Assembly (NCBI GenBank): GCA_017988355.1
Contig: JAGNRX010000028.1
Coordinates: 1 to 10,109 of the forward strand
DNA length: 10,109 nt
Direction: 5' to 3'
Source of the DNA: Bacteroidales bacterium
GTDB taxonomy: Bacteria; Bacteroidota; Bacteroidia; Bacteroidales; P3
Each line of letters starts with the position of its first letter. The stretch's first letter is position 1. Below are positions 1 through 7,866 of this stretch, piece after piece. The notes beneath the pieces were generated by a model, which made no database searches, was not told the DNA's origin, and saw nothing but the letters and a program-made list of their open reading frames with translations. A program made the translations under genes and the position numbers.

Positions 1-360
1 GCCGAAATCAAAAATATATGTTGTGTTGTCATATAGTGTATCTGTCCAAGAGACTTTAAGAGTTTTAAGATGTGATTTGATAGTAGGTTTCTCTTTTAAA
101 GGAGGAGAAATAATTAATTCTTCTGAAGTGTTTTCTAAAACAATATGCTCATCAAACTTTATCTCAAATTCATTCCCTTTGAAATTAGTGGAATTAGATT
201 TTGGATTTGCTTCTTGAAGCTTTGGTGGAGTTCTGTCATAAGCACCACCTGAGGGAGTACCTATCTTTGCACAAGAAATTAGAGTTTGAGTAATTACAAT
301 TAAAATAACAACTACAAAAACGCTAAAAAGACTAATTCGTTTAATTTGATTTAAGTTCAT
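1..360 (-). CDS. Ig-like domain lipoprotein, N-terminal part (cut by left edge)
   Basis: The first 120 codons of a minus-strand gene starting with ATG at 360 are open to the window edge. The N-terminus is a lipoprotein signal: K/R near the start (NQIKR), a hydrophobic stretch of about 18 residues, then a lipobox LISC with the lipidated Cys at residue 30. The residues after Cys (AKIGTPSGG) contain no acidic run of the kind that directs Bacteroidota lipoproteins to the surface, so a periplasm-facing position is possible. Residues of about 42-120 (DRTPPKL, then FEIKFDEHIVL, LIISPPL and a C-terminal YIFDFG) resemble the SbsA-type bacterial Ig-like domain of conserved Bacteroidota lipoproteins. 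Its molecular role is unknown. It starts 22 nt after the rlmB stop, so it is probably the last visible gene of the leftward operon. No Shine-Dalgarno is evident. Confidence 0.8.
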   Translation of the reverse strand, partial: MNLNQIKRISLFSVFVVVILIVITQTLISCAKIGTPSGGAYDRTPPKLQEANPKSNSTNFKGNEFEIKFDEHIVLENTSEELIISPPLKEKPTIKSHLKTLKVSWTDTLYDNTTYIFDFG

Positions 361-382
361 AGAAAAACAACCTTATTATATA

Positions 383-1117
383 TTATCCTCTTTGTTTCAC
401 AACCTCATACATTATAACTCCTGCAGCAACAGAAACGTTTAAAGATTCAATACTCCCCTTGATTGGAATTTTTATCTTCCCATCACATAACTTAATGATT
501 TCAGGAGAAACACCTGTATCTTCTGCTCCCATAACAATCATAATGTTTTCTGTTAAATCCACATCTGTATAAAGTTCAGCTCCTTTTTCTGTTGAAGCAT
601 AAACCTTAATTCCTAATTCTTTTGCGATGTTTATTGTTGTTTTAAGGTTTGCTTCCCTACAAATTGGCACAGTAAGTAATGCTCCAGCAGATGTTTTAAT
701 TGCATCTTCGTTAATCTGAGCTGACCCATGTTGAGGGATAATAATTGCATTTACACCTGAGCATTCTGCACTTCTTGAAATTGCACCAAGGTTCCTAACA
801 TCAGTTACCCTATCTAACATAAAAATAAAGGTTTTTTCATCTGCCTCTAACAATTCTGTAACTATTGTCTCAAAGTCAAAATACTTTATCATTGGCATAA
901 GAGCCACTACCCCTTGATGGTTGTTCCTTGTTAAGCGATCTAATTTTTCAACAGGAACATATTGTATTATTACATTCTTCCCCCTTAAAGCATCTTTCAG
1001 CTCTTCCAATAATCCCCCTCTTAATGAAGATTGAATAAACACCTTCTCAATGTCAATGTCGTTTCTTAAGGCTTCAATAACTGGTCTTATTCCGTAAAGT
1101 AATTGCGATTCTTTCAT
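383..1117 (-). CDS. rlmB: 23S rRNA (guanosine-2'-O-)-methyltransferase, RlmB/TrmH family
   Basis: This 244-aa protein of the SpoU (SPOUT) superfamily has the usual RlmB length. The family methylates the 2'-O of a conserved guanosine in the peptidyl-transferase region of 23S rRNA (G2251 in E. coli), using S-adenosylmethionine, in the cytoplasm. An N-terminal substrate-binding domain (about 1-80, with LYGIRPVIEAL at 7-17 and HQGVVAL at 67-73) precedes the catalytic trefoil-knot domain. SpoU motif 1 is NLGAISR (109-115, Arg115), motif 2 is VMGAEDTGVS (195-204), and motif 3 is IPIKGSIESLNVSVAAG (217-233, with the SLNVS core including Asn227). All key motifs are present and the frame is intact. 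It lies 60 nt downstream of the LolD-like gene and 22 nt before the lipoprotein gene. The short AT-rich gap (1118-1177) shows no convincing TAnnTTTG promoter, so read-through from upstream is likely. RlmB is preferred over tRNA-modifying paralogues because of the N-terminal domain, though specificity among SpoU members is inferred. Confidence 0.93.
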   Translation of the reverse strand: MKESQLLYGIRPVIEALRNDIDIEKVFIQSSLRGGLLEELKDALRGKNVIIQYVPVEKLDRLTRNNHQGVVALMPMIKYFDFETIVTELLEADEKTFIFMLDRVTDVRNLGAISRSAECSGVNAIIIPQHGSAQINEDAIKTSAGALLTVPICREANLKTTINIAKELGIKVYASTEKGAELYTDVDLTENIMIVMGAEDTGVSPEIIKLCDGKIKIPIKGSIESLNVSVAAGVIMYEVVKQRG

Positions 1118-1177
1118 ATTTTGTATTGTATTATTATCTATATATCTAAAATGATTTATTAATATTATATATTGTAT

Positions 1178-1831
1178 CTAGCTCAAAATTAATCCATCTT
1201 TTATTAGCAATTCCCTATCACTCATTCTTGCTAGCTCTTCGTTATGAGTTACAATAAGGAAGGTTTTCTTGTATAGGTCTCTAAGTTTGAAAAATAAATT
1301 ATGAAGTTCTTTTGCATTTTGACTATCTAAATTTCCTGAAGGTTCATCAGCTAAAATTATTGAGGGATCATTGATTAATGCTCTTGCAACTGCAACCCTT
1401 TGTTGCTCTCCACCCGAAAGCTCTGAAGGCTTATGATGCATTCTATCTCTTAATTGTAAAATATCAAAATACTTCTCTGCCTCTTTCATTGCTTCTTTCT
1501 TTGTTTTGCCTGCAATAAAAGCTGGAATGCATACATTTTCAATTGCTGAAAATTCAGCTAAGAGATTGTGAAACTGATATACAAAGCCTATTTCTTTATT
1601 TCTAAACGCAGCTAATTGTTTATCGCTAAGAGAGCAAACATCAATTCCTTTAATCCAAACCTCGCCCCTATTAGGTTTATCAAGTGTTCCAATAATATGT
1701 AGTAGGGTTGATTTCCCTGCTCCAGAGGCTCCAACAATTGAAACAATTTCAGAGGCTTCAACTTCCATATTAATTCCTTTTAATATTTCTAAGCTTTGGT
1801 AGGATTTAAAGATATTCTTGACTTGAATCAT
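1178..1831 (-). CDS. lolD: LolD-like ABC transporter ATP-binding protein
   Basis: This 217-aa ABC ATPase is of the LolD/MacB-type (MJ0796-like) branch. It has Walker A GASGAGKST (34-42), Q-loop Gln86 in GFVYQFHNLLAEFSA, signature LSGGEQQR (138-145), Walker B IILADEP (158-164) followed by SGNLD, and the H-loop His196 in VTHNEE. The GFVYQFHNLL stretch and the short length resemble LolD, the cytoplasmic ATPase of LolCDE, which releases outer-membrane lipoproteins from the inner membrane. No partner permease gene (LolC/E or FtsX-like) is in the window, so the assignment rests on sequence alone; a MacB-type exporter is the alternative. Its ATG sits one base after the stop of the upstream patatin gene (TAATATG), which suggests translational coupling. 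Neighbours encoding an outer-membrane protein and a lipoprotein fit an envelope-biogenesis role. Confidence 0.87.
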   Translation of the reverse strand: MIQVKNIFKSYQSLEILKGINMEVEASEIVSIVGASGAGKSTLLHIIGTLDKPNRGEVWIKGIDVCSLSDKQLAAFRNKEIGFVYQFHNLLAEFSAIENVCIPAFIAGKTKKEAMKEAEKYFDILQLRDRMHHKPSELSGGEQQRVAVARALINDPSIILADEPSGNLDSQNAKELHNLFFKLRDLYKKTFLIVTHNEELARMSDRELLIKDGLILS

Positions 1832-1832
1832 A

Positions 1833-4154
1833 TTATCTATCTATATTTTTTTTATTAAACATCACATAACCGTAGTTAACGGAAATTGTGAATGGATTAT
1901 TAGAGTCTGCATCATCTCTTTGGTGATAACCAGCAGTTAAACTTAATGGTCCTAATGGTGTTTCAAAAACTAAAGCAGAACTAAATATAAAATAAACCTT
2001 GCCAAAGAAGTCTTTATAATAGGTTGGCAAATTGTTTTCTAGGGTTATTATCTGTGAGACTGGAGCATAAATATTAGCATTTAGCCTAAATGAAGCATCT
2101 ATTCTGTAAAAACTAAATTTAAATATATTCTCAATCCCTGTTGCCAAATACTGATTTGCTCTATATTCAGGCATAAATTGAGTAAAAGTCTCTAAGGTTG
2201 GAGAATAAATCCCTGCATTTAATAATGAAGAATTATAGTTTGAGAAAAGGTTTTGGAAGGAATAGAAGACATCTGCATTCCAACCAAAGGTTAAGTGCTT
2301 ATGGACATCGAAGTATGCTTTGTGTCGAAATGAAAACTGAACCCAACTATGTTTTTGGCTCTTAAGTTTGGAAAGTGAAGAAGTGTTACCAGGATAAAAG
2401 TCTTCAACGCCATTAATGAATTGAACTTGCATCTTTGAAAATGTTCCAGAAGTGGGCGATTGGACTTTGTTTAGAGTTGAAAATGTTCTCGTTAAACCGG
2501 TTGCTAAATGAGAAAAAGTAGTTCTATCAGCAGTATCATAAATAGTAGAAAACTTTATATTAAAGTAATCATCCTTAACAAGACCATATCCAATATTAAA
2601 TTCTAATTTATCCTTAACACCTAAAGGTATTCCGGTAAGCATCTGAATATTATTTTCCCTTTGAACTATGTAGTTAAGAGGAGAGAAATCGAAAAAATTA
2701 GTTTTTAAATTGTAGTAACTCCACTTATTAGCATTAAACTCTATTTTTGTATAGATAGGGATGCGAGTTGGATAATTCATCTTTACTCCTACCATAAAAG
2801 AAGTATAGTACCTCCCTAAATAAACATTAGATTTGAAAAGCCATGCACTACTTTTGAGCAGATTATATTCTGTGCCAAGATATAGATGTGAAATTGGGTT
2901 TGAGGAAAGACAACCGCCAATCTCTGTTCTAATATTTTCTTGAGTTTTAATATTTATGTTTAGGACATAAGAATTGGAAAAGTGATTATAATATATGTAT
3001 GGACTTACAACTTTAATATTATTGTCAAAGCATAGTGCAAAGTAGTTCTGTTTTAATTTACCTGAGAAAATAGAATCACTAGCATTTAACATTAGAGCAT
3101 TTTCAAAATATTTTTTTTGTGTTGGATTAACACCCTCAATAATAGCATTCTTTATTTCTAACGGGGGTTTCCTGTCATTGAATGCTTTTCTCTTAATCTC
3201 AATATCTTCTTTAGAAATTGAATCTACTAAGAATTCTCTTATTTTATTAATCTTCTCCAAAGCAGATTTATAACCAATCTTATAAGTTTCTTGCATCCTA
3301 TCAAATTGCAGTATTCCAAACTTGCTCAAATCCGGCTCAATTAAAACACCGTTACTACAAATAACATCATAATCAGTTTCTTTTGAAAATATATTTTGAA
3401 GATAAGAAACCAAGTCTCCTTCATTAGGTGGAGGGTAATTGGCAGAAATCTTAACTCCAATAATAATGTCAGGATTATATATATCATGCATTTCTTGGGC
3501 AGGAAAATTATTATACATCCCTCCATCAAACATAATCTTCCCATCCAAAGTTATTGGGGCAAAAACAAGAGGGAAGGTCATTGATGCTCTAACGGCCTGA
3601 CCCAAGTTCCCATTTCTTCTTACACTTGCCCTATTATCTGTTATATCAGAAGTAATACAAAGAAAAGGCACAAACAAGCTATCAAAATTATTATTTGAAA
3701 CAGCAGAAGCTCCTGCAAATATCTCCATAAAGGCATAATCCATCTGAATTGGATTTATTATGGAGCTTGGTATTTGGAAACGAAATTTATCTCTTGTATC
3801 AAATGAAAAAGAAATCAAAGAAGGACTATCATCTTTAGCTTTATAGAAAAAGGCTGCATTATTATCTACTTTTCCTGAGAGCCAGCGTTGGAACTCCTCT
3901 GAAAGAAAGAGATGCATCATTTGGTCAACAGTGTAGCCAGAAGCATATAAAGCACCAACAATTGCACCAACTGATGTTCCAGAAATATAATCTATTGGAA
4001 TATTATTATCTTCCAATGCCTTAATTGCACCAACATGAGCCAGCCCTCTTGCACCTCCTCCACTCAATACCAAACCAACCTTTTGAACTCTTTGAGCAAA
4101 AGATACGGTTGATAAGAGAATAAAGAATACTGCAAGAAGACTGATTTTTCTCAT
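1833..4154 (-). CDS. Patatin-like phospholipase with C-terminal POTRA/outer-membrane barrel (T5d/PlpD-like)
   Basis: A 773-aa exported protein. Residues 1-20 form a signal peptide (MRK, hydrophobic core, FAQ cleavage site). The patatin domain (about 24-310) has the oxyanion-hole glycine loop SGGGARG (31-37), the nucleophile elbow GTSVG with Ser61 (59-63), and the catalytic Asp210 in DGG (210-212), so the Ser-Asp dyad is complete. Residues of about 332-392 (EIKNAIIEG, then SDSIFSGKLKQNYFAL) look like one POTRA domain. Residues of about 395-773 alternate hydrophobic and polar residues with many aromatics and end in ISVNYGYVMF plus a short tail, as expected of a 16-strand BamA/TpsB-type barrel. 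The layout matches Pseudomonas PlpD (type Vd) and the widespread Bacteroidota family annotated as patatin or surface antigen. Family members hydrolyse acyl esters such as phospholipids; whether the lipase domain is periplasmic or surface-exposed cannot be told here. The gene starts 9 nt after the PLP-enzyme stop and is coupled to the LolD-like gene. Confidence 0.9.
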   Translation of the reverse strand: MRKISLLAVFFILLSTVSFAQRVQKVGLVLSGGGARGLAHVGAIKALEDNNIPIDYISGTSVGAIVGALYASGYTVDQMMHLFLSEEFQRWLSGKVDNNAAFFYKAKDDSPSLISFSFDTRDKFRFQIPSSIINPIQMDYAFMEIFAGASAVSNNNFDSLFVPFLCITSDITDNRASVRRNGNLGQAVRASMTFPLVFAPITLDGKIMFDGGMYNNFPAQEMHDIYNPDIIIGVKISANYPPPNEGDLVSYLQNIFSKETDYDVICSNGVLIEPDLSKFGILQFDRMQETYKIGYKSALEKINKIREFLVDSISKEDIEIKRKAFNDRKPPLEIKNAIIEGVNPTQKKYFENALMLNASDSIFSGKLKQNYFALCFDNNIKVVSPYIYYNHFSNSYVLNINIKTQENIRTEIGGCLSSNPISHLYLGTEYNLLKSSAWLFKSNVYLGRYYTSFMVGVKMNYPTRIPIYTKIEFNANKWSYYNLKTNFFDFSPLNYIVQRENNIQMLTGIPLGVKDKLEFNIGYGLVKDDYFNIKFSTIYDTADRTTFSHLATGLTRTFSTLNKVQSPTSGTFSKMQVQFINGVEDFYPGNTSSLSKLKSQKHSWVQFSFRHKAYFDVHKHLTFGWNADVFYSFQNLFSNYNSSLLNAGIYSPTLETFTQFMPEYRANQYLATGIENIFKFSFYRIDASFRLNANIYAPVSQIITLENNLPTYYKDFFGKVYFIFSSALVFETPLGPLSLTAGYHQRDDADSNNPFTISVNYGYVMFNKKNIDR

Positions 4155-4163
4155 ATAATAAAC

Positions 4164-5348
4164 TTAGATTTTATCTAAAGCTTGACTTAAATCTCTAATA
4201 ATATCATCAACATTTTCAATCCCAACAGAAAAACGAACAAGTCCTTCAGTAATTCCTGCCTTTTCACGAGCATCTTTTGACATTTTTGAATGTGTCATTG
4301 ATGCTGGATGTTGAATAAGAGTCTCAATACCTCCTAATGAAACAGCTAAGATACACATCTCAACATTATTCATAAGTGTTCTACCTGCATCAAGTCCTCC
4401 TTTTACACCAAAACTAATCATAGTTCCTGGACCTCTCATTTGCTTTCTAACTAAGTCTTTTTGAGCAAATGATTTCAGACCTGGATATTTAATCCATTCA
4501 ATTTTTGGATGATTTTCAAGGAATTCAGCAACTTTTTGAGCATTCTCTTGAGCTCTATCGACTCTTATACCAAGAGTTTTAAGTCCACGAATAACCAAAT
4601 AAGCTTGGTGAGGATCCATATTACAGCCCATGTTCACCATCATTGTTCTAAGCTTATCATAGATTTGTTTGTCTCTTCCAATAATTACGCCACCAACAAT
4701 GTCAGCATGTCCATTAATAAATTTAGTAATTGAATGCAAAACAACATCAGCACCTAAATCGATTGGGGTTTGAAGATAAGGTGAGCAGAAAGTATTATCC
4801 ACAACCAAGACAGCACCAATTGAATGAGCAAGCTCAGCACAAGCAGCAATATCTGTTATATCCATAGTTGGATTAGCTGGAGTTTCAATATAAATAACCT
4901 TAGTGTTAGGAAGTATTGCTTTTTTTATATTTTCTATATCAGCGGTATTCACATAAGAAGACTTAACTCCAAAACGTGAGAAATGTTGTTCCATAACAAC
5001 ACGTGAGGGTCCATAAACAGCAGCAGAACTAATCATGTGGTCACCAGCATTAAGAAGTGCCATATAAACAGTTGACACAGCAGCCATGCCAGAAGAAACA
5101 GCAACAGAGTCATAACCATGTTCCAAAACAGCTATCTGACGTTCCAAAGCCTTAATTGTTGGATTACCTATTCTGGTGTAGATATAACCATCTTTTGTTC
5201 CTGCAAAGCATTCAGCACCATCTTCAGCACTTTCAAATGAAAATGTAGAAGTTTGATAAATAGGCACAGTAGCACTTCCATATTGGTCGTGGTGCCCGCT
5301 ATAATGAACTAATTGTGAATTGAAACCGTAATCTTTTGGATTTTTCAT
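4164..5348 (-). CDS. Cys/Met metabolism PLP-dependent lyase (trans-sulfuration family)
   Basis: A 394-aa, full-length member of the cystathionine gamma-synthase / methionine gamma-lyase family (fold-type I, normally cytoplasmic tetramers). Visible PLP-site residues are Tyr57 and Arg59 in YTRIGNPT (phosphate contacts from the neighbouring subunit), SSGMAA at 85-90, stacking Tyr112, Asp184 in VVDNTF (pyridine nitrogen), and Lys209 in HSITKFINGH (Schiff base). Overall resemblance to methionine gamma-lyase is good. However, the substrate-specific Cys of that enzyme (Cys116 in P. putida) is replaced by Pro114 (VYGPSR), and its Lys240-Asp241 pair also appears to be missing around 237-238. The activity could therefore be cystathionine beta/gamma-lyase, methionine gamma-lyase or a homoserine-ester sulfhydrylase; no gene symbol is given. 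It is the first gene of the leftward run, with a putative promoter at 5379-5386, and the patatin gene follows after 9 nt. Confidence 0.88.
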   Translation of the reverse strand: MKNPKDYGFNSQLVHYSGHHDQYGSATVPIYQTSTFSFESAEDGAECFAGTKDGYIYTRIGNPTIKALERQIAVLEHGYDSVAVSSGMAAVSTVYMALLNAGDHMISSAAVYGPSRVVMEQHFSRFGVKSSYVNTADIENIKKAILPNTKVIYIETPANPTMDITDIAACAELAHSIGAVLVVDNTFCSPYLQTPIDLGADVVLHSITKFINGHADIVGGVIIGRDKQIYDKLRTMMVNMGCNMDPHQAYLVIRGLKTLGIRVDRAQENAQKVAEFLENHPKIEWIKYPGLKSFAQKDLVRKQMRGPGTMISFGVKGGLDAGRTLMNNVEMCILAVSLGGIETLIQHPASMTHSKMSKDAREKAGITEGLVRFSVGIENVDDIIRDLSQALDKI

Positions 5349-5378
5349 ATATTTTTGTGTTTTAAGTTGACTAATCTA

Positions 5379-5386
5379 CAAAAGTA
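5379..5386 (-). promoter_or_regulatory. Putative -7 element for the leftward PLP-enzyme operon
   Basis: On the minus strand the octamer TACTTTTG fits the Bacteroidota -7 consensus TAnnTTTG. A TTTG lies upstream at 5406-5403, but the 16-nt gap is shorter than the usual 19-21, so the -33 assignment is weak. A start about 7 nt downstream would give a 5' leader of about 25 nt before the ATG at 5348. It is the best candidate promoter for the five-gene leftward run. Confidence 0.5.
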
Positions 5387-5420
5387 CAATAATTTCTTAA
5401 AACAAAGAAAAAAAACCCTT

Positions 5421-5455
5421 TTTGTTGTTTAATTCAGTATTATGATTTAATTTTG
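5421..5455 (+). promoter_or_regulatory. Bacteroidota-type promoter of the methylmalonyl-CoA mutase gene
   Basis: A -33 element TTTGTTG (5421-5427) and a -7 element TAATTTTG (5448-5455, consensus TAnnTTTG) are separated by 20 nt. Transcription would start near 5462, leaving a leader of about 30 nt to the ATG at 5494. No Shine-Dalgarno is seen in the leader, as is common in this phylum. It lies back-to-back with the leftward promoter in the 145-bp divergent gap (5349-5493). Confidence 0.7.
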
Positions 5456-5493
5456 CACATTATTAATTAGTTATAATTTAAATACGAATATAA

Positions 5494-7644
5494 ATGAGAC
5501 CTAACTTTACAAACATTGATTTCGGAAACAATCATACTGATAATTCTGAAGAATGGAAAAAATTAGAAAACAGAGAAAAGAACTGGGTGACTCCAGAACA
5601 AATCCCTGTTAAATCAATCTACACTCCACAAGACTTGCAAGGGATGGAACACCTTAACTATGCAGCAGGTGTAGCTCCTTTCCTTCGTGGACCATATTCA
5701 ACAATGTACGTTATGAGACCTTGGACAGTTCGTCAATATGCAGGTTTCTCAACAGCAGAAGAATCAAACGCTTTTTACAGAAGAAATATAGCAGCAGGAC
5801 AAAAAGGACTTTCAGTTGCATTTGACCTTGCAACACATAGAGGATATGACTCAGACCACGAAAGAGTTGTAGGAGACGTTGGTAAGGCAGGAGTTGCAGT
5901 GGATTCTATCTTAGATATGAAAATCCTTTTCGACCAAATCCCTTTAGAAAAGATGTCTGTTTCAATGACAATGAACGGAGCAGTACTTCCTATCTTAGCA
6001 TTCTACATTGTGGCTGCTGAAGAGCAAGGAGCATCTATGGATCAACTAACTGGAACAATACAAAATGATATTCTAAAAGAGTTTATGGTTCGTAATACAT
6101 ACATTTACCCACCAAAACCTTCAATGAAGATTATTGCAGATATATTTGAGTTCACTTCAAAGAATATGCCTAAGTTTAATTCAATATCAATTTCAGGTTA
6201 CCATATGCAAGAAGCAGGTGCAACATGTGATATAGAAATGGCATACACACTTGCAGACGGATTAGAATACATTCGTGCTGGAATAAATGCAGGAATGGAT
6301 GTTGATAAGTTTGCACCAAGACTTTCTTTCTTCTGGGCAATTGGAATGAACCACTTTATGGAAATTGCAAAGATGAGAGCAGCAAGAATGATTTGGGCAA
6401 AGATTATTCAACAATTTAATCCAAAGAACCCAAAATCACTTGCACTTAGAACTCACTCACAAACCTCAGGCTGGTCACTAACCGAACAAGACCCATTCAA
6501 TAACGTAGCAAGAACATGTATTGAAGCAACAGCAGCAGCCTTAGGACACACACAATCACTACACACAAACGCACTTGACGAAGCAATTGCACTTCCAACA
6601 GACTTCTCAGCTCGTATTGCAAGAAACACACAAATCTATCTTCAAGAAGAAACAAGCATTTGCAAATCAGTTGACCCATGGGCAGGATCATATTATGTTG
6701 AAAGCCTAACTCACGACATCGCTCACAGAGCTTGGAAGCTAATCGAAGAGGTTGAAAGCCTTGGAGGAATGGCAGCAGCTATTGAAAGTGGAGTTCCAAA
6801 AATGAGAATTGAAGAAGCATCTGCAAGAAAACAAGCAAGAATTGACTCTAACCGCGACACTATATTAGGTATTAACAAGTATAGATTAGAAAAAGAAGAT
6901 CCAATCGAAACTCTTGAAGTTGATAACTCAGTTGTTAGAGAAGCACAACTAAAACGCCTTGCAGAACTAAAAGCAAACAGAAACGAAAAAGAGTGCCAAG
7001 CATCTCTTGCAAAACTTTCAGCAGTTGCAGGTTCAGGCAAAGGCAACCTTTTGGAACATGCTATTGATTGCGCAAGAAAACGTGCATCATTAGGCGAAAT
7101 ATCTTCAGCATTAGAAGTACATTACGGACGTTATAAAGCAAAAATTAATCTTATTTCAAACGTGTATAGCTCAGAAACAAAAGACAGCACAAGCTTTAAG
7201 AAAGCCGCTGAACTAGCAGACAAATTTGCAGAAATGGTAGGACGTCGTCCTCGTATTATGGTAGCAAAAATGGGACAAGATGGACATGACCGTGGTGCAA
7301 AGGTTGTTGCAACAGGATATGCAGACATCGGTTTTGACGTTGATATGGGACCACTTTTCCAAACCCCAGCAGAGGCAGCAAAACAAGCAGTTGAAAATGA
7401 CGTTCACGTGCTTGGAGTTAGCTCACTTGCAGCAGGACACAAGACTTTAGTGCCTCAAGTAATTGAAGAACTAAAGAAATTAGGCAGAGAAGACATTATG
7501 GTTGTTGTAGGCGGAGTAATCCCACCACAAGACTATGATTACCTATACAAAGCAGGAGCTGCAGCAATCTTCGGGCCAGGATCCATTATTTCAGATTGTG
7601 CAAGCAAGATGCTAGAACTTATGATTGAAACTCATAAAAACTAA
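5494..7644 (+). CDS. mutB: Methylmalonyl-CoA mutase, large (catalytic) subunit
   Basis: This 716-aa adenosylcobalamin enzyme interconverts (R)-methylmalonyl-CoA and succinyl-CoA in the cytoplasm, linking succinate to propionate formation or propionate use. The N-terminal TIM barrel (about 35-560) holds family signatures [18 protein letters not shown] (75-92, with Tyr82), [16 protein letters not shown] (110-125), SMTMNGAV (157-164), [11 protein letters not shown] (197-207, Arg200) and SGYHMQEAG (234-242, Tyr236 and His237). Tyr82, Arg200, Tyr236 and His237 correspond to Tyr89, Arg207, Tyr243 and His244 of the P. shermanii enzyme. The C-terminal B12 domain (about 583-716) has the base-off motif [10 protein letters not shown] with Asp596 and the cobalt-ligating His598, plus GGVIPPQD (673-680). 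Length and motifs match the active subunit (E. coli Sbm/ScpA 714 aa). No mutA-type small subunit is adjacent: the upstream gene is divergent and a terminator follows. Numerous gca/aca/gaa codons give it a more uniform codon choice than the neighbours, perhaps reflecting high expression. ATG 5494 is preferred because it follows the promoter directly. Confidence 0.97.
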   Translation: MRPNFTNIDFGNNHTDNSEEWKKLENREKNWVTPEQIPVKSIYTPQDLQGMEHLNYAAGVAPFLRGPYSTMYVMRPWTVRQYAGFSTAEESNAFYRRNIAAGQKGLSVAFDLATHRGYDSDHERVVGDVGKAGVAVDSILDMKILFDQIPLEKMSVSMTMNGAVLPILAFYIVAAEEQGASMDQLTGTIQNDILKEFMVRNTYIYPPKPSMKIIADIFEFTSKNMPKFNSISISGYHMQEAGATCDIEMAYTLADGLEYIRAGINAGMDVDKFAPRLSFFWAIGMNHFMEIAKMRAARMIWAKIIQQFNPKNPKSLALRTHSQTSGWSLTEQDPFNNVARTCIEATAAALGHTQSLHTNALDEAIALPTDFSARIARNTQIYLQEETSICKSVDPWAGSYYVESLTHDIAHRAWKLIEEVESLGGMAAAIESGVPKMRIEEASARKQARIDSNRDTILGINKYRLEKEDPIETLEVDNSVVREAQLKRLAELKANRNEKECQASLAKLSAVAGSGKGNLLEHAIDCARKRASLGEISSALEVHYGRYKAKINLISNVYSSETKDSTSFKKAAELADKFAEMVGRRPRIMVAKMGQDGHDRGAKVVATGYADIGFDVDMGPLFQTPAEAAKQAVENDVHVLGVSSLAAGHKTLVPQVIEELKKLGREDIMVVVGGVIPPQDYDYLYKAGAAAIFGPGSIISDCASKMLELMIETHKN

Positions 7645-7677
7645 TAGGCTAAGTCCTATATAAAGATACCCTCCTAT

Positions 7678-7708
7678 GAGACGTGATTTATTCACGTCTC
7701 TTTTTTTT
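7678..7708 (+). terminator. Intrinsic terminator after mutB
   Basis: A perfect 9-bp stem GAGACGTGA / TCACGTCTC (7678-7686 with 7692-7700) closes a 5-nt loop and is followed at once by eight T residues (7701-7708). It begins 33 nt after the mutB stop. No A-tract precedes the stem, so it should act only on rightward transcription and isolates mutB as a single-gene unit. Confidence 0.92.
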
Positions 7709-7866
7709 GCATAAATAATTAGATATTCCAATCCCTAATCTAAGGGCTTAAAAACTTATACTTCTGCACCTATCCTATAAAAGAAATAACTGATTAACAA
7801 TACTCTAACTTGATTTAAATAAAATAAATCGCTATTATATTTTTTTCTTTCTTTGCTTCCATGCCT

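Noticed and set aside
1118..1177. Gap between the LolD-like gene and rlmB as a separate promoter
   Set aside because: AT-rich, but no TAnnTTTG motif with a -33 partner was found on the minus strand.
3110..3120. Run of eight T (A8 on the coding strand) inside the patatin gene as a possible frameshift or slippage site
   Set aside because: The reading frame continues normally on both sides with expected POTRA-like sequence, so there is no sign of a frameshift.
6723..7407. Antisense open frames within mutB (6723-7046, 7131-7328, 7213-7407)
   Set aside because: They lie opposite highly conserved mutase coding sequence; the strong codon bias of mutB explains the open antisense frames.
7644..7659. 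Small inverted repeat ATAGG/CCTAT at the mutB stop
   Set aside because: Only 5 bp per arm and AT-rich, with no T-run after it; the strong terminator at 7678-7708 makes it unnecessary.
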